Of a stretch of 46,546 nt of DNA, positions 1 through 8,061 are shown in pieces. Within the stretch, counting starts at the first letter, position 1. The number at the start of each line of letters is the position of its first letter. The stretch is taken from the NCBI GenBank assembly GCA_030656575.1, contig JAUSPO010000072.1, positions 1-46,546 on the forward strand, written 5' to 3'. The notes below the pieces were generated by a model that ran no database searches, was not told the DNA's origin, and saw only the letters and a program-made list of their open reading frames with translations. Made by a program: the position numbers and the translations under genes. This stretch comes from Bacillota bacterium. GTDB lineage: Bacteria > Bacillota > Dethiobacteria > DTU022 > UBA8154.

Positions 1-905
1 CGTTTATTCAGTATGTCCGCTCCTTTACACAGCCCATTGTGCAACTTGCCAACATTTCAAACCAGCTTCAACAAATGATAGCATCAGCTGAGCGTGTCTT
101 TGAATTTTTGGACGAACCAGGAGAAGTTGAAAATGAAGTAAAGCTTACAATGAAAGAGCACGAAATAGAAGGAAATATTCTTTTTGACCACGTAAAGTTT
201 GGTTATGAAGACAGTGATAAAATAATAATCAAAGATTTTACCGCCCAGGTAAAAGCGGGCCTGAAAATTGCTATTGTAGGTCCTACAGGGGCCGGTAAAA
301 CAACAATGGTTAAATTGCTAATGCGATTCCATGAATTAAAAGGTGGAAAAATATACGTGGATGGACACGACATAACAGATTATACCCGCTCCGATTTACG
401 GAGGGAATTTGGCATGGTTTTACAAGACACATGGTTATATAACGGAACGATTATGGAAAACATCCGTTATGGTAAATTGAACGCCAAGGACGATGAAGTA
501 ATTGAAGCGGCAAAAGCAGCACAGGCAGATCATTTCATCCGCACACTACCTGGCGGTTATAATATGGTTATTAACGAAGAAGCGACAAACATATCGCAAG
601 GACAGAAACAGCTGCTGACGATAGCAAGAGCCGTGCTTGCCGATACAAAAGTACTCATCCTTGACGAAGCTACAAGTTCGGTGGATACTCGCACGGAAAT
701 CCTTATCCAAAAAGCTATGGATAATCTCATGCGGGGCCGCACCAGCTTTATCATCGCCCATAGGCTATCTACAATCAGAAATGCAGATTTGATACTTTGC
801 ATGAATGACGGAGATATAGTTGAACAAGGCACGCACGACGAATTGCTCAAAAAAGACGGATTCTATGCAAATCTATATAATAGCCAATTTGAAAAGGCGT
901 CTTAA
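1..905 (+). CDS. ABC exporter, ATPase/permease half-transporter, 3' part only
   Basis: This is the C-terminal part of an ABC export half-transporter; the gene begins left of the window and the open frame runs from base 3. The visible protein starts in the end of the membrane domain (the stretch through ASAERVFEFLDEP is the usual link to the ATPase) and continues into a complete nucleotide-binding domain. Walker A GPTGAGKTT, the Q-loop LQDTWLYNGT, the signature ISQGQKQ, Walker B VLILDEATSSVDT and the switch histidine in IIAHRLST are all intact, so the ATPase should be functional. Family members pump drugs, lipids or peptides out using ATP, usually as homo- or heterodimers. A decayed second ABC gene follows directly, which suggests a former tandem pair of the heterodimeric kind. 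The substrate is unknown. Confidence 0.93.
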   Translation, partial: FIQYVRSFTQPIVQLANISNQLQQMIASAERVFEFLDEPGEVENEVKLTMKEHEIEGNILFDHVKFGYEDSDKIIIKDFTAQVKAGLKIAIVGPTGAGKTTMVKLLMRFHELKGGKIYVDGHDITDYTRSDLRREFGMVLQDTWLYNGTIMENIRYGKLNAKDDEVIEAAKAAQADHFIRTLPGGYNMVINEEATNISQGQKQLLTIARAVLADTKVLILDEATSSVDTRTEILIQKAMDNLMRGRTSFIIAHRLSTIRNADLILCMNDGDIVEQGTHDELLKKDGFYANLYNSQFEKAS

Positions 906-999
906 TCGGGAGTGTATTTCGGGACACGGTAAATATTTTCACTGAAAATTGCGATATTACGTGTTGCCGCCAATATTTCTTCAATCTGCCCCTCTGTGA

Positions 1000-1156
1000 G
1001 GACAGCATTTGAGTCATATAGCTGCTTGGAAGCTGGTTGCCGACATGAGGGTCATGGTATATGAACAATTACAAAAACTTTCCTTGAAATTTTACCACGA
1101 TAAGCAGACCGGACAGCTTTCTGGATGAAGCTACAGCATCTGTCGATGTGGAGACA
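1000..1156 (+). pseudogene. Remnant of a second ABC exporter gene (internal deletion and frameshift)
   Basis: Two pieces of an ABC exporter can be read here. In the frame starting at 1000 the sequence gives SHIAAWKLVADMR and then LQKLSLKFYHDKQTGQ, which match the cytoplasmic loop of the first membrane half of these exporters. The next frame, from 1121, gives LDEATASVDVE, the Walker B/D-loop region of the ATPase domain. In an intact protein these segments lie several hundred residues apart, so the middle has been deleted and the frame changed. An in-frame stop (997-999) precedes the first piece. This is a dead gene, probably once the partner of the upstream ABC gene. Confidence 0.75.
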
Positions 1157-2935
1157 TTACTTAATATTTTCCAAATTGGCTGCGATCAGGCTTAACGTTC
1201 TGTTTGTTCGGATATCAACGAACCCCTCTTCACAAATTCGGAAAAAGGGAATGGCTGGAGTAGTCAGGGTCATGAGGGTGAAGTGGGTATTAGGAAAGGG
1301 AGAACCCAGATCGGCCGCTGCATTTTGAAATTCCTTCAAATTTTGAAAGAGATCTTCAATTGGAGCATCGGTTAAGACTCCGCCGATGGTCAGTGAAAAT
1401 TCGGCGAGCACCTTGCCCTCAGAGCAAACAACCGCGCCTCCCTGCATTTGCACAATTCTGTTCACCGCCAGCGCCAGGTCTTCATCATTTGCGCCAATGG
1501 CAATAATATTTGTCAAATCCCAGGCTGCACTGCTGGCCAGAGCTCCTTTTTTCAAACTAAACCCTTTGATTAAACCCACAAATTGTTTTCCCTGATTTGT
1601 GGAAAAATCAATGGCTGCAACCTTTAAGAGATCCTGTTCTGTATCGGCAGCAATCGTTCCCCGGGAAACCGGGACATTTAAGCGAAGCTCCTGCGTTACT
1701 AAATCCTCAACCTGTTCAATTACCCTGACCTCCACAGAATCATTATTATTACCTTGAACATGGATCAAAAAATCATCCGGCGTAAACGTTTTGGCTAAAT
1801 GGATTCCTTGACGTGTCCATTCTGGGTAAGAGTGTTTTCTTGGCTGAACAACCAGCTCCCCATTCTTTGCGACAATCTGGCCATTACTGATCACATACTC
1901 GGCCTTAATCTCCTTAAGATTCGGGATAATAACAATATCCGCAAGCTTTCCCGGGGCAATCCCGCCAACGCGATCATCTATGTTCAGATACCTGGCAGGA
2001 TTTATTGTGACCATCTGAATGGCTGAAATAGGGTCAAAACCCAGATCAATAGCTTTTTGCAGGATAACATCCATGCAGCCTTCTTCGACTACCTGCTTAA
2101 TGGACGTTCCATCTGAAGTCATGGCTAATTGACACAGATCTATATTCATGTCTTTAATCTTTACAATGTTCTCAAGATCTCTCCGGGCCTCCCCTTCTCT
2201 TGCCAGGACATACATTCCCAGGCGGAGCCTTTCAATGACTTCCTCAGCTGTAATAGGTTCGTGACAGGAACAGACTCCGCTGGCCACGTAGGCAGCCAGC
2301 CTATGCCCTTTTGCCCCGGCAGTATGTCCGGTGACCTTCTTTCCTGCCTTTAAGGTCTCCTCAAAAAGTTCCAGAAGCCTCTGGTCCTGTTCAACAACGG
2401 ATAACCAGTAAGTTTCCCCTAAGCCTAAGATATCCTCCCGCTGGAGAAGTTCCCTAACCTGCTCCTTATTGATTGCTTCTGCTCTGACCCGGGAACTGAG
2501 TGAAACCATGCTCGGCACAACACTAAAAACCCTTACCGGCTGGTCTTTACATGACTCCAGAAATTCGAGGATCCCCTGGAATCCCATTGTAAAAGCTGCC
2601 TCCATCACTTCTGTAACTATAGTGGTTGTTCCTCCCCTCATGGAATACCTGAGGAACTCGTCCACGGTACAGAGGCACATATGAGTATGGCTGTCGATAA
2701 ACCCGGGGACAATGGTTTTTCCTAGCGCATCAATTACTAAAGTATCCGGACCGATAGTCCGCTGAATATCTTTTCCAGTGTAAGCTATCCGCTCTCCCTT
2801 GACAGCCACTGAATATCCTTCTAATAATTCACCGGTATAGACATTAAGCAGTGACCCGTTAGCAATCACTAAATCTGCCTTCCCGGTGCCTAAAGCCACT
2901 TTGATTAATTCCGCCATTTCACCAGACCGCATCAT
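1157..2935 (-). CDS. Adenine deaminase-like amidohydrolase (divergent)
   Basis: This is an amidohydrolase-superfamily protein with the overall layout of adenine deaminase, which hydrolyses adenine to hypoxanthine and ammonia. An N-terminal composite sheet (ADLVIANGSLLNVYTGE) leads to the metal motif PGFIDSHTH, then GHTAGAKGHRLAAYVASGV and CHEPITAEE, the IQMVTINPARYL and GGIAPGKLADIVI segments, and the family's C-terminal domain (ANDEDLALAVNRI, GGVLTDAPIEDL). Several usual active-site positions differ: HxHxESS is HTHMCLCT, the DPHE stretch is TEVME, SDHE is SCHE and TDD is TSD. The substrate may therefore not be adenine. The longer frame opens at 2971, but GAGAGG lies just before the ATGATG at 2935/2932, so that start is preferred. 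It ends tail-to-tail with the ABC remnant. Confidence 0.8.
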   Translation of the reverse strand: MMRSGEMAELIKVALGTGKADLVIANGSLLNVYTGELLEGYSVAVKGERIAYTGKDIQRTIGPDTLVIDALGKTIVPGFIDSHTHMCLCTVDEFLRYSMRGGTTTIVTEVMEAAFTMGFQGILEFLESCKDQPVRVFSVVPSMVSLSSRVRAEAINKEQVRELLQREDILGLGETYWLSVVEQDQRLLELFEETLKAGKKVTGHTAGAKGHRLAAYVASGVCSCHEPITAEEVIERLRLGMYVLAREGEARRDLENIVKIKDMNIDLCQLAMTSDGTSIKQVVEEGCMDVILQKAIDLGFDPISAIQMVTINPARYLNIDDRVGGIAPGKLADIVIIPNLKEIKAEYVISNGQIVAKNGELVVQPRKHSYPEWTRQGIHLAKTFTPDDFLIHVQGNNNDSVEVRVIEQVEDLVTQELRLNVPVSRGTIAADTEQDLLKVAAIDFSTNQGKQFVGLIKGFSLKKGALASSAAWDLTNIIAIGANDEDLALAVNRIVQMQGGAVVCSEGKVLAEFSLTIGGVLTDAPIEDLFQNLKEFQNAAADLGSPFPNTHFTLMTLTTPAIPFFRICEEGFVDIRTNRTLSLIAANLENIK

Positions 2936-3123
2936 AATACCTCTCTTTTTCATTTTGCTCAATATATTCATTATTGGATAAATACTTCTACAACGAACGC
3001 AAAAAACCTGTCTATCTTAATAGACAATAACTGATTCTCATATTTGCAAAAATAAATACCCTTAAAAATAGGGCATTCTTTGAGTCTCAAGTGGAACAAA
3101 ATATCAGTTTCTATGGTCAGTTT

Positions 3124-3237
3124 CTACATTTGAAAATAGATCACTATACCCAGCACGACCCCTGCAACAGCAGAGATCACCAGGCCATAGAGATAATATT
3201 TCAAGATCTTCCTAAAGATCTTCTTAAAAATTTTCAT
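3124..3237 (-). CDS. Possible 37-residue single-pass membrane peptide
   Basis: This short minus-strand frame encodes a lysine/arginine-rich amphipathic start (MKIFKKIFRKILKYY) followed by one hydrophobic stretch of about 20 residues (LYGLVISAVAGVVLGIVIYF) and a stop. The layout, positive inside and then one helix, is typical of small bacterial membrane proteins. AGGGGTG sits just before the ATG, a usable though close ribosome binding site. It is oriented like the amidohydrolase downstream. No family is recognised and the function is unknown. It could be a chance frame, but the composition looks selected. The rest of the 2936-3291 gap holds nothing else I can support. Confidence 0.45.
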   Translation of the reverse strand: MKIFKKIFRKILKYYLYGLVISAVAGVVLGIVIYFQM

Positions 3238-3291
3238 CACCCCTATGAAAAAACCTCTACTTTATCTTATGCAGTAATTCTAAAAAAACTA

Positions 3292-3672
3292 CTATTTTAA
3301 GTTTTCAAATGCACTGCGAGTTGTATTGAATGTATCGTAAATTATTGATAATTCTTTAATTAACCCATCCTCAGAAAAATAAAAGATATCCACGCATTCA
3401 AAAGAAACGGGCGTTCCATCCCTCATGACCCAGTCATAGCGAAAGTGCCCGGCGCTGTTAAACGAGTTATCTGTGCCGTTAAAAATATTAAGCAAAGTTA
3501 TTGTTGATTTTGAAGTATCTTTAAACAACCCATCATAAAAAACGCTGGCAGTAACCGTTCCATATAGAGGTGAATTTATGATGGCATCCGGTGTAAATAA
3601 CTGCATAATCTCATCATAGCTTCCTTTTTGTAAAGCTGCAAAGTATTTTTTAATACCCTGCTCTTTTTCCAT
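3292..3672 (-). CDS. SnoaL/NTF2-like small protein
   Basis: This 126-residue protein has the pattern of the SnoaL-like/NTF2 fold: an N-terminal helix (GIKKYFAALQKGSYDEIMQLFTPDA), a short loop (INSPLYGT) and a run of strands with a conserved-looking FECVDIFYFSEDGLIKEL segment near the end. Members are cone-shaped alpha+beta barrels that act as small isomerases, cyclases or ligand-binding proteins; the sequence does not say which. The ribosome binding site AGGAGGGC precedes the ATG at good spacing. A good promoter lies directly upstream with a palindrome over its -35 box, so it is probably a single regulated gene. It is transcribed away from the propeller gene at 3895. Confidence 0.75.
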   Translation of the reverse strand: MEKEQGIKKYFAALQKGSYDEIMQLFTPDAIINSPLYGTVTASVFYDGLFKDTSKSTITLLNIFNGTDNSFNSAGHFRYDWVMRDGTPVSFECVDIFYFSEDGLIKELSIIYDTFNTTRSAFENLK

Positions 3673-3698
3673 TACTGCCCTCCTATCTTCTTGCTAAA

Positions 3699-3727
3699 AT
3701 TTTACAACAAAAAGTGGAATGAGTCAA
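3699..3727 (-). promoter_or_regulatory. Promoter of the SnoaL-like gene
   Basis: Read on the minus strand there is TTGACT (3727-3722), a spacer of exactly 17 bases and TAAAAT (3704-3699). Transcription would begin about 20 bases ahead of the ATG, leaving room for the AGGAGGGC site. Confidence 0.65.
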
Positions 3728-3749
3728 AGACAAACTATAATGACTCATT
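3718..3749. promoter_or_regulatory. Inverted repeat over the -35 box, candidate operator
   Basis: AATGAGTCA (3718-3726) is repeated in perfect inverse as TGACTCATT (3741-3749), separated by 14 bases. It covers the -35 box of the SnoaL-like gene and lies between divergent genes, as a repressor site would. No regulator is encoded next to it. Confidence 0.5.
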
Positions 3750-3894
3750 TTCTCATTTATATGGAATAGTGAGGTTTTGTTTGTCGCATGCAATACCCTT
3801 CCAATAAATAATTATGCTGAATTATACTCCAAGATCTAGCAAATAATAGAAACAGGAAAAACCAAATAAAAAGAACAATTGAGGAGATGAAATA

Positions 3895-5979
3895 GTGAAA
3901 AACAGGATTTTTGGGGGGTTGCTGGCAGGAATCATGGGGGGATTGGCTGGAGCACTGATTTTATGGGGCTCATGGCTGCTTCCCTCCCTCGGTTTACTGC
4001 TCACGAGAGCTGACATCGTTAATGGAGCCTCTGCTGTTCTTGTCTTGGGCGCAGTAGGAGGAATTCTCTATGCCCTGGTAATGGGAGAAAGAAGGTTAAG
4101 GCTTTCAGCTACGATTTTGACGGGCTTAGCCTTGGGAGTTATCTTTTGGTTTCTGGGGGTTTTAATTCTGGTTCCCGTTATTCTTGGTTTTCCTCCCCAG
4201 CTTACAAGCCCACTTGATCACTGGGTCCCTCTGGTGGCTTTCACCTTTTACGGGATCATAGTATCTCTTTTGTACAGCAGGTGGGCTCTGCGGCAGCCAG
4301 TGTTTAGAACATATCTTGCCCTTGGACTGATCATCGTTTCGGGGATTTTAACGCCAATTATGCTCCGTGCTGCTATGAGCACCGATCCGGAGGACATTGC
4401 CCTTCCAGAGGGGTTCCGGGCGGAAGTGGTAGCGAAGGGATTTACCTTTCCCACAGCTCTGTTAATGGGAGAGAACGGAAATATCTATGTTGCTGAAGCG
4501 GGCTTTGCTTATGGACCTAAAACGACCCTTGCCAGGGTACTGATGGTTCGAAAAAACGGATCCGTGGAGGAGATAGCCAGGGATTTTGAAGGGCCGATTA
4601 ACGGCCTGGCAATGAAAGAAAATATGCTGTATATTTCTCACAGGGGAAAAATTACTGAATTTGACCTGGAAAGCAAGGAGAGAAAAGACCTCGTTAAAGA
4701 TTTACCTTCGCTGGGAGATCACCATAACAACGACTTGATCTTTGGAGAAGACGGGGCACTCTACTTCGGGCAGGGTTCGGCCACTAATACCGGAGTAGTA
4801 GGCTCTGACAATTTCGTATACGCCTGGTTGGATAGGCATCCTGAGTTTCATGACGCTCCCTCACGCAATTTTGTTTTAACCGGAGAAAACTATGAGGCAC
4901 TGGATCTGAGCACCCCCGGACCGACCGACACAATGACCACCGGAGCATTTGCCCCCTTCGGCCAAAAAAGGGAAGAGGGTGAAGATGTAGAAAAGGCGAC
5001 TCCTGCAAACGCGGCTATCCACCGCCTGGATCTGGAGACAGAAACTCTATCAATTTATGCAGATGGCCTGCGAAACCCTTATGGCCTTGTATCGGGCCCT
5101 GATGGTACCATTTACGCCACAAATTTAGGCTACGATGATCGGGGAGAAAGGGCTGTCGCAGGTTCACCGGACTGGATAGTAAAAATAAAGGAGGGTGCCT
5201 GGTACGGCTGGCCCGACTATGCCGGTTCGCTGCCGTTAACCGATGAGCGTTTTGCTTCAGAAAGGGGAGTTAACCTTAACCCCTTGATTGAAAATCCCCC
5301 TGATGTTGAGCCTCCACTCACGGAGCTCCCCCCTCACTATTCGCCCATGAAACTGGATTGGTCTCCGGAAGGGTTTCAGACTCAGGGTTTATTCGTGGCT
5401 ATTTTTGGTGATGCTCAGCCCCTTACCGAAGATCTCGAAGAGCAGGTGCCCACCGGCATCATTAATGTTGACCCTGAAAGCGGCGAATACGAATGGTTTA
5501 TTAAAAACAAAGAAAAGCCCAGAGCCGGTCGTCTGGGAGACGGCTTAAAAAGAGTCGTTGATGTTAAATTTGATCAAGAAAGCCAATCCATGTATGTGCT
5601 GGACTTTGGCGTCATGGAATTTACCGACTTCGCTCCCAATGCCATTCCCCGTACCGGAGTGTTGTGGAAAATAGAAAAGATTGAAGCTAAGAATGATGGA
5701 GCAGGAAAAGTTGAAATGGAACGGGTGAAGAAAGAAGAAAAAACAGTGGAAGATAAGCCAGTTAAGCCGGAAGAAGAGCCTGAAAAAGCTCCTGAACAAC
5801 CTGGGAGAAAAGAAGAAGAGCCTGAGGAACCAGAACCTGAACCTGACGAGCCTGAGGAACCAGAACCTGAACCTGACGAGCCCGACGAACCTGCAGAACC
5901 TGGCAATAATGCTGAACCAGAGGAACCTGGGGAACCAGAAGAGCCTGTGGAGCCTAAAGAAGAAAACAATGCAAACTAA
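3895..5979 (+). CDS. Membrane-anchored beta-propeller (glucose/sorbosone dehydrogenase-like) with Glu/Pro-rich tail
   Basis: The N-terminal ~160 residues carry about five hydrophobic segments (for example GLLAGIMGGLAGALILWGSW and TYLALGLIIVSGILTPIML). A large propeller domain of the sorbosone/glucose dehydrogenase type follows, with segments such as LPEGFRAEVVAKGFTFPTAL, GDHHNNDLIFGEDGALYFGQG and ADGLRNPYGLVSGPDGTIYATN. Relatives are soluble PQQ-type sugar dehydrogenases, but many propellers of this shape are non-enzymatic. The last ~95 residues are charged (E, P, D) and partly built from a 30-base tandem repeat, looking like a wall- or matrix-spanning linker. The start is GTG, with GAGGAG 8 bases ahead. 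The propeller is probably extracellular, which is inferred from the topology. The fusion of a multi-pass anchor to a propeller is uncommon. Confidence 0.8.
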   Translation: MKNRIFGGLLAGIMGGLAGALILWGSWLLPSLGLLLTRADIVNGASAVLVLGAVGGILYALVMGERRLRLSATILTGLALGVIFWFLGVLILVPVILGFPPQLTSPLDHWVPLVAFTFYGIIVSLLYSRWALRQPVFRTYLALGLIIVSGILTPIMLRAAMSTDPEDIALPEGFRAEVVAKGFTFPTALLMGENGNIYVAEAGFAYGPKTTLARVLMVRKNGSVEEIARDFEGPINGLAMKENMLYISHRGKITEFDLESKERKDLVKDLPSLGDHHNNDLIFGEDGALYFGQGSATNTGVVGSDNFVYAWLDRHPEFHDAPSRNFVLTGENYEALDLSTPGPTDTMTTGAFAPFGQKREEGEDVEKATPANAAIHRLDLETETLSIYADGLRNPYGLVSGPDGTIYATNLGYDDRGERAVAGSPDWIVKIKEGAWYGWPDYAGSLPLTDERFASERGVNLNPLIENPPDVEPPLTELPPHYSPMKLDWSPEGFQTQGLFVAIFGDAQPLTEDLEEQVPTGIINVDPESGEYEWFIKNKEKPRAGRLGDGLKRVVDVKFDQESQSMYVLDFGVMEFTDFAPNAIPRTGVLWKIEKIEAKNDGAGKVEMERVKKEEKTVEDKPVKPEEEPEKAPEQPGRKEEEPEEPEPEPDEPEEPEPEPDEPDEPAEPGNNAEPEEPGEPEEPVEPKEENNAN
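5821..5880 (+). repeat. Two perfect 30-base tandem repeats inside the propeller gene
   Basis: The 30 bases at 5821-5850 are repeated exactly at 5851-5880 and each encodes PEEPEPEPDE. Flanking degenerate copies extend the Glu/Pro pattern to the end of the gene. Exact DNA identity implies recent slippage or ongoing length variation. Confidence 0.9.
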
Positions 5980-6059
5980 GAATTAGAGTGGCCTCATTCA
6001 GCTAAAGTTGTATACCAACGCTTCAGTAGCGAATAACCACCCCACCTGACACAAGAAAT

Positions 6060-6092
6060 GAATGCGGCAGAAGAGATGAATCTGCCGCATTC
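6060..6092. terminator. Bidirectional terminator between convergent genes
   Basis: GAATGCGGCAGA (6060-6071) and TCTGCCGCATTC (6081-6092) form a perfect 12-base-pair stem with a 9-base loop. It sits between the propeller gene (+) and the MoaD-like gene (-). T-rich sequence flanks both sides, but neither run is a long T tract. Confidence 0.75.
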
Positions 6093-6123
6093 TCCTATTA
6101 CGATCACAAAAATAATTCTCAGA

Positions 6124-6417
6124 TTATCCTCCCATTAAGGGAGGGATAATAGAAAAGCGGTCCCCTTCTTTCAACTCCGTATTAAGTCCGTTTAGGAAAA
6201 CAATATCCTGACCGTTTACCAGCAGTCTTAAATCTTTTCTCAGTTCCCTGCCGTTATTAATGTACAGCCTTTCAAACAGAGCAGGACCATATTTTTCCAC
6301 AAGGATATCAAGGAGATTGTTCAAATCGGAACCGGAGGTTAGAGCAATTTCATGCTTCCCGGTACCCCCCAACAGTTTGCCTATATCTGCAACCCCTTTA
6401 ACAATGACAATAATCAT
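6124..6417 (-). CDS. MoaD/ThiS-family sulfur-carrier-like protein
   Basis: This protein of about 97 residues has a ubiquitin-like beta-grasp pattern (MIIVIVKGVADIGKLLGG at the start, LRLLVNGQDIVFLNGLNTELKEGDRFSIIPPLMGG at the end) and finishes in Gly-Gly. In the family that tail is thiocarboxylated to carry sulfur for molybdopterin/tungstopterin or other cofactors. An alternative TTG opens at 6423, but GAGG stands 9 bases before the ATG at 6417, so the ATG is preferred. MoaD-like genes of this length often accompany tungsten/molybdenum enzymes in anaerobes, but none is visible here. It lies downstream of the UbiD-family gene and ends at a strong terminator. Confidence 0.8.
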   Translation of the reverse strand: MIIVIVKGVADIGKLLGGTGKHEIALTSGSDLNNLLDILVEKYGPALFERLYINNGRELRKDLRLLVNGQDIVFLNGLNTELKEGDRFSIIPPLMGG

Positions 6418-6469
6418 ATACAAAAACCTCGCTTACTTTTTCAAATCCCGGTTGCTTCAAAGCAATTCT

Positions 6470-6562
6470 TCAAACTTCTCCAATCACAGGAACCCAATCT
6501 TTCTTCTGTAGGAACTCCTTCTGACGTCCAGCCTCAGTCCTCGTTAATACTTCATCTAGCAT
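6470..6562 (-). other. Short open frame, possible gene remnant
   Basis: A 30-codon frame between the UbiD-family and MoaD-like genes encodes MLDEVLTRTEAGRQKEFLQK and ten more residues, with no good ribosome binding site. Just upstream in frame is FDK, giving FDKMLDE, which faintly recalls the C-terminus of aldehyde ferredoxin oxidoreductases, enzymes often encoded next to MoaD-like genes. The match is too short to be relied on; this may be a chance frame. Confidence 0.2.
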
Positions 6563-6587
6563 TTTATCGAAGATAATGGGTTAACCC

Positions 6588-7958
6588 TTAAAAATGCCTA
6601 TTACCCAAAATTTCCCTTGCTCTTAGCACAGATTCCCGAGGCAGGGTAATGCGTTCGTAGCGGCTGCTGTAGGGACCTTCCGGTCTGGCGGTGGCATCAA
6701 AACCTATTTTTGTAATTTTCCCATCCTCAGTAGATGGGTCAATAACATAACCCTCCAGTTCCTGAAGGCAGACCAGGTCGCGGGAGCCCTGAAAGCGGGT
6801 CCCCAGTGCCCACAAGACCTCCCGGGAATTATGAATATCCACATCTTCATCAACCACGATTACATGTTTTAAGCGCCGATCCAGGTTAAGTGCAAGGTGG
6901 ATTAAGCGGCGAATTTCTGTCCTGGAAACCGACTTTGCTACCTTAATAACACCCTGGAAGGTGAGAGACCCAGGCAAAAAGGAGACATCTAAAACTCCCG
7001 GGATAAGTCTGTGAAGTTCCTGCCACAACTCCCCTCCGCTGAAAACGGAAAGAATGATGTCGGTTTCAATACCCCAGGGAGGTATAACTGAAAGGATGGG
7101 TTCTTTTCGGTAGGTTACCGCTTGAACTTCCATGATAGGGCTTACAGCCTTAAAATAGTATCCGCTGCTTTCACCAAAAGGCCCCTCATCCTCCCTTACA
7201 CCAGGCAGCAGCTGCCCCTCCAGGATGATTTCTGCCAGTGCCGGAACCATCATGTCTATCACTTTTGCTTTTACGAGGGGTACCGGGCGTCCTGCCAGTC
7301 CTCCTGCCAGATGAACTTTACTCTTCATTCCTTGCTTCAAAGAAACGGCGGCTGCCAGCAGTTCAGCTGGATGAAGCCCGAGGGCCACCGCAACCTGCAT
7401 CGGTTTCCCCTCCTGCTCTGCGCGGTGAAAGTAATCAGATAGAGGTGGATTGGATAGAAATATACCTAGCCGGTTTTTCCCTTTAAGCTGCAGCCTATGA
7501 ATCCCCATATTCAGTTCATTTGTAAGAGGATCCTTACCTATGAGAACCCCTGCCGTCATATAATGGCCTGCATCGCCCTGGTGAAAAAAGGGAGCGGGCA
7601 AAAGAGATAAAAGGTCAGGCACATTATCCACAACAATCTCCTGGGCAGGAGCCGGGCCATCCCACATCACCGGATCTAAGGATTCAAAACGTTTTTTAAT
7701 ATATGTATCCCGCAGTTCTTCAACCTCACAACCAAGTGCCATTGCCATTTTTTTACGGCTTGCCAACAAGTTTCCGGTTACACTCCTGCCCGGATAGTCC
7801 CGTACGTTCCCAAAGAGTACCGCCGGGCCACCCTGTTCTCCAAGAACTTCTTTCAGCACCGCTGTAATTTCAAAGTGTGTATCTACTTCTTCCCCTACCT
7901 CCAGCAGTTCACCTCTCTTTTTCAGTTCGCTTAAAAAGCTCCGCAAATCTACTTCCAT
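6588..7958 (-). CDS. UbiD-family decarboxylase (prenyl-FMN dependent)
   Basis: This is a UbiD-family (de)carboxylase, which uses prenylated FMN to add or remove carboxyl groups on aromatic or unsaturated acids. Family hallmarks are visible: DLRSFLSELKKRGEL at the start, GIHRLQLKGKNRLGIFLSNPP (cofactor pocket), AVALGLHPAELLAAA, REDEGPFGESSGYY (the acidic catalytic stretch), EPILSVIPPWGIETDIIL, and VDEDVDIHNSREVLWALGTRF. The length of about 456 residues fits. GGGAGG lies 8 bases before the ATG at 7958, which is preferred over an in-frame TTG at 7979. The prenyl-FMN maker UbiX is not in the window. The MFS transporter upstream may import or export its substrate. Confidence 0.9.
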   Translation of the reverse strand: MEVDLRSFLSELKKRGELLEVGEEVDTHFEITAVLKEVLGEQGGPAVLFGNVRDYPGRSVTGNLLASRKKMAMALGCEVEELRDTYIKKRFESLDPVMWDGPAPAQEIVVDNVPDLLSLLPAPFFHQGDAGHYMTAGVLIGKDPLTNELNMGIHRLQLKGKNRLGIFLSNPPLSDYFHRAEQEGKPMQVAVALGLHPAELLAAAVSLKQGMKSKVHLAGGLAGRPVPLVKAKVIDMMVPALAEIILEGQLLPGVREDEGPFGESSGYYFKAVSPIMEVQAVTYRKEPILSVIPPWGIETDIILSVFSGGELWQELHRLIPGVLDVSFLPGSLTFQGVIKVAKSVSRTEIRRLIHLALNLDRRLKHVIVVDEDVDIHNSREVLWALGTRFQGSRDLVCLQELEGYVIDPSTEDGKITKIGFDATARPEGPYSSRYERITLPRESVLRAREILGNRHF

Positions 7959-8061
7959 TTCAAAAGCCTCCCTTTTCAATTACTACCCCAGGGCTGTTTA
8001 GAGGTTTTGCTTTGCATAGCGAAGGGATAGATTAATTAACTATTGAGCTACCCTTAAGTTC

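Noticed and set aside
1000-1195. Insertion sequence or transposase remnant between the ABC gene and the amidohydrolase
   Set aside because: No terminal repeats or transposase motifs are present; the readable pieces are ABC exporter fragments.
2936-3123. Purine riboswitch ahead of the adenine-deaminase-like gene
   Set aside because: The conserved core sequences and paired loops of that riboswitch are not visible.
5821-5880. Short tandem repeats as a CRISPR array
   Set aside because: The copies are directly adjacent without spacers and are in frame within a coding region.
5574-5969. Minus-strand frame rich in Ser-Gly repeats
   Set aside because: It is the mirror of the Glu/Pro repeat codons of the propeller gene and has no ribosome binding site.
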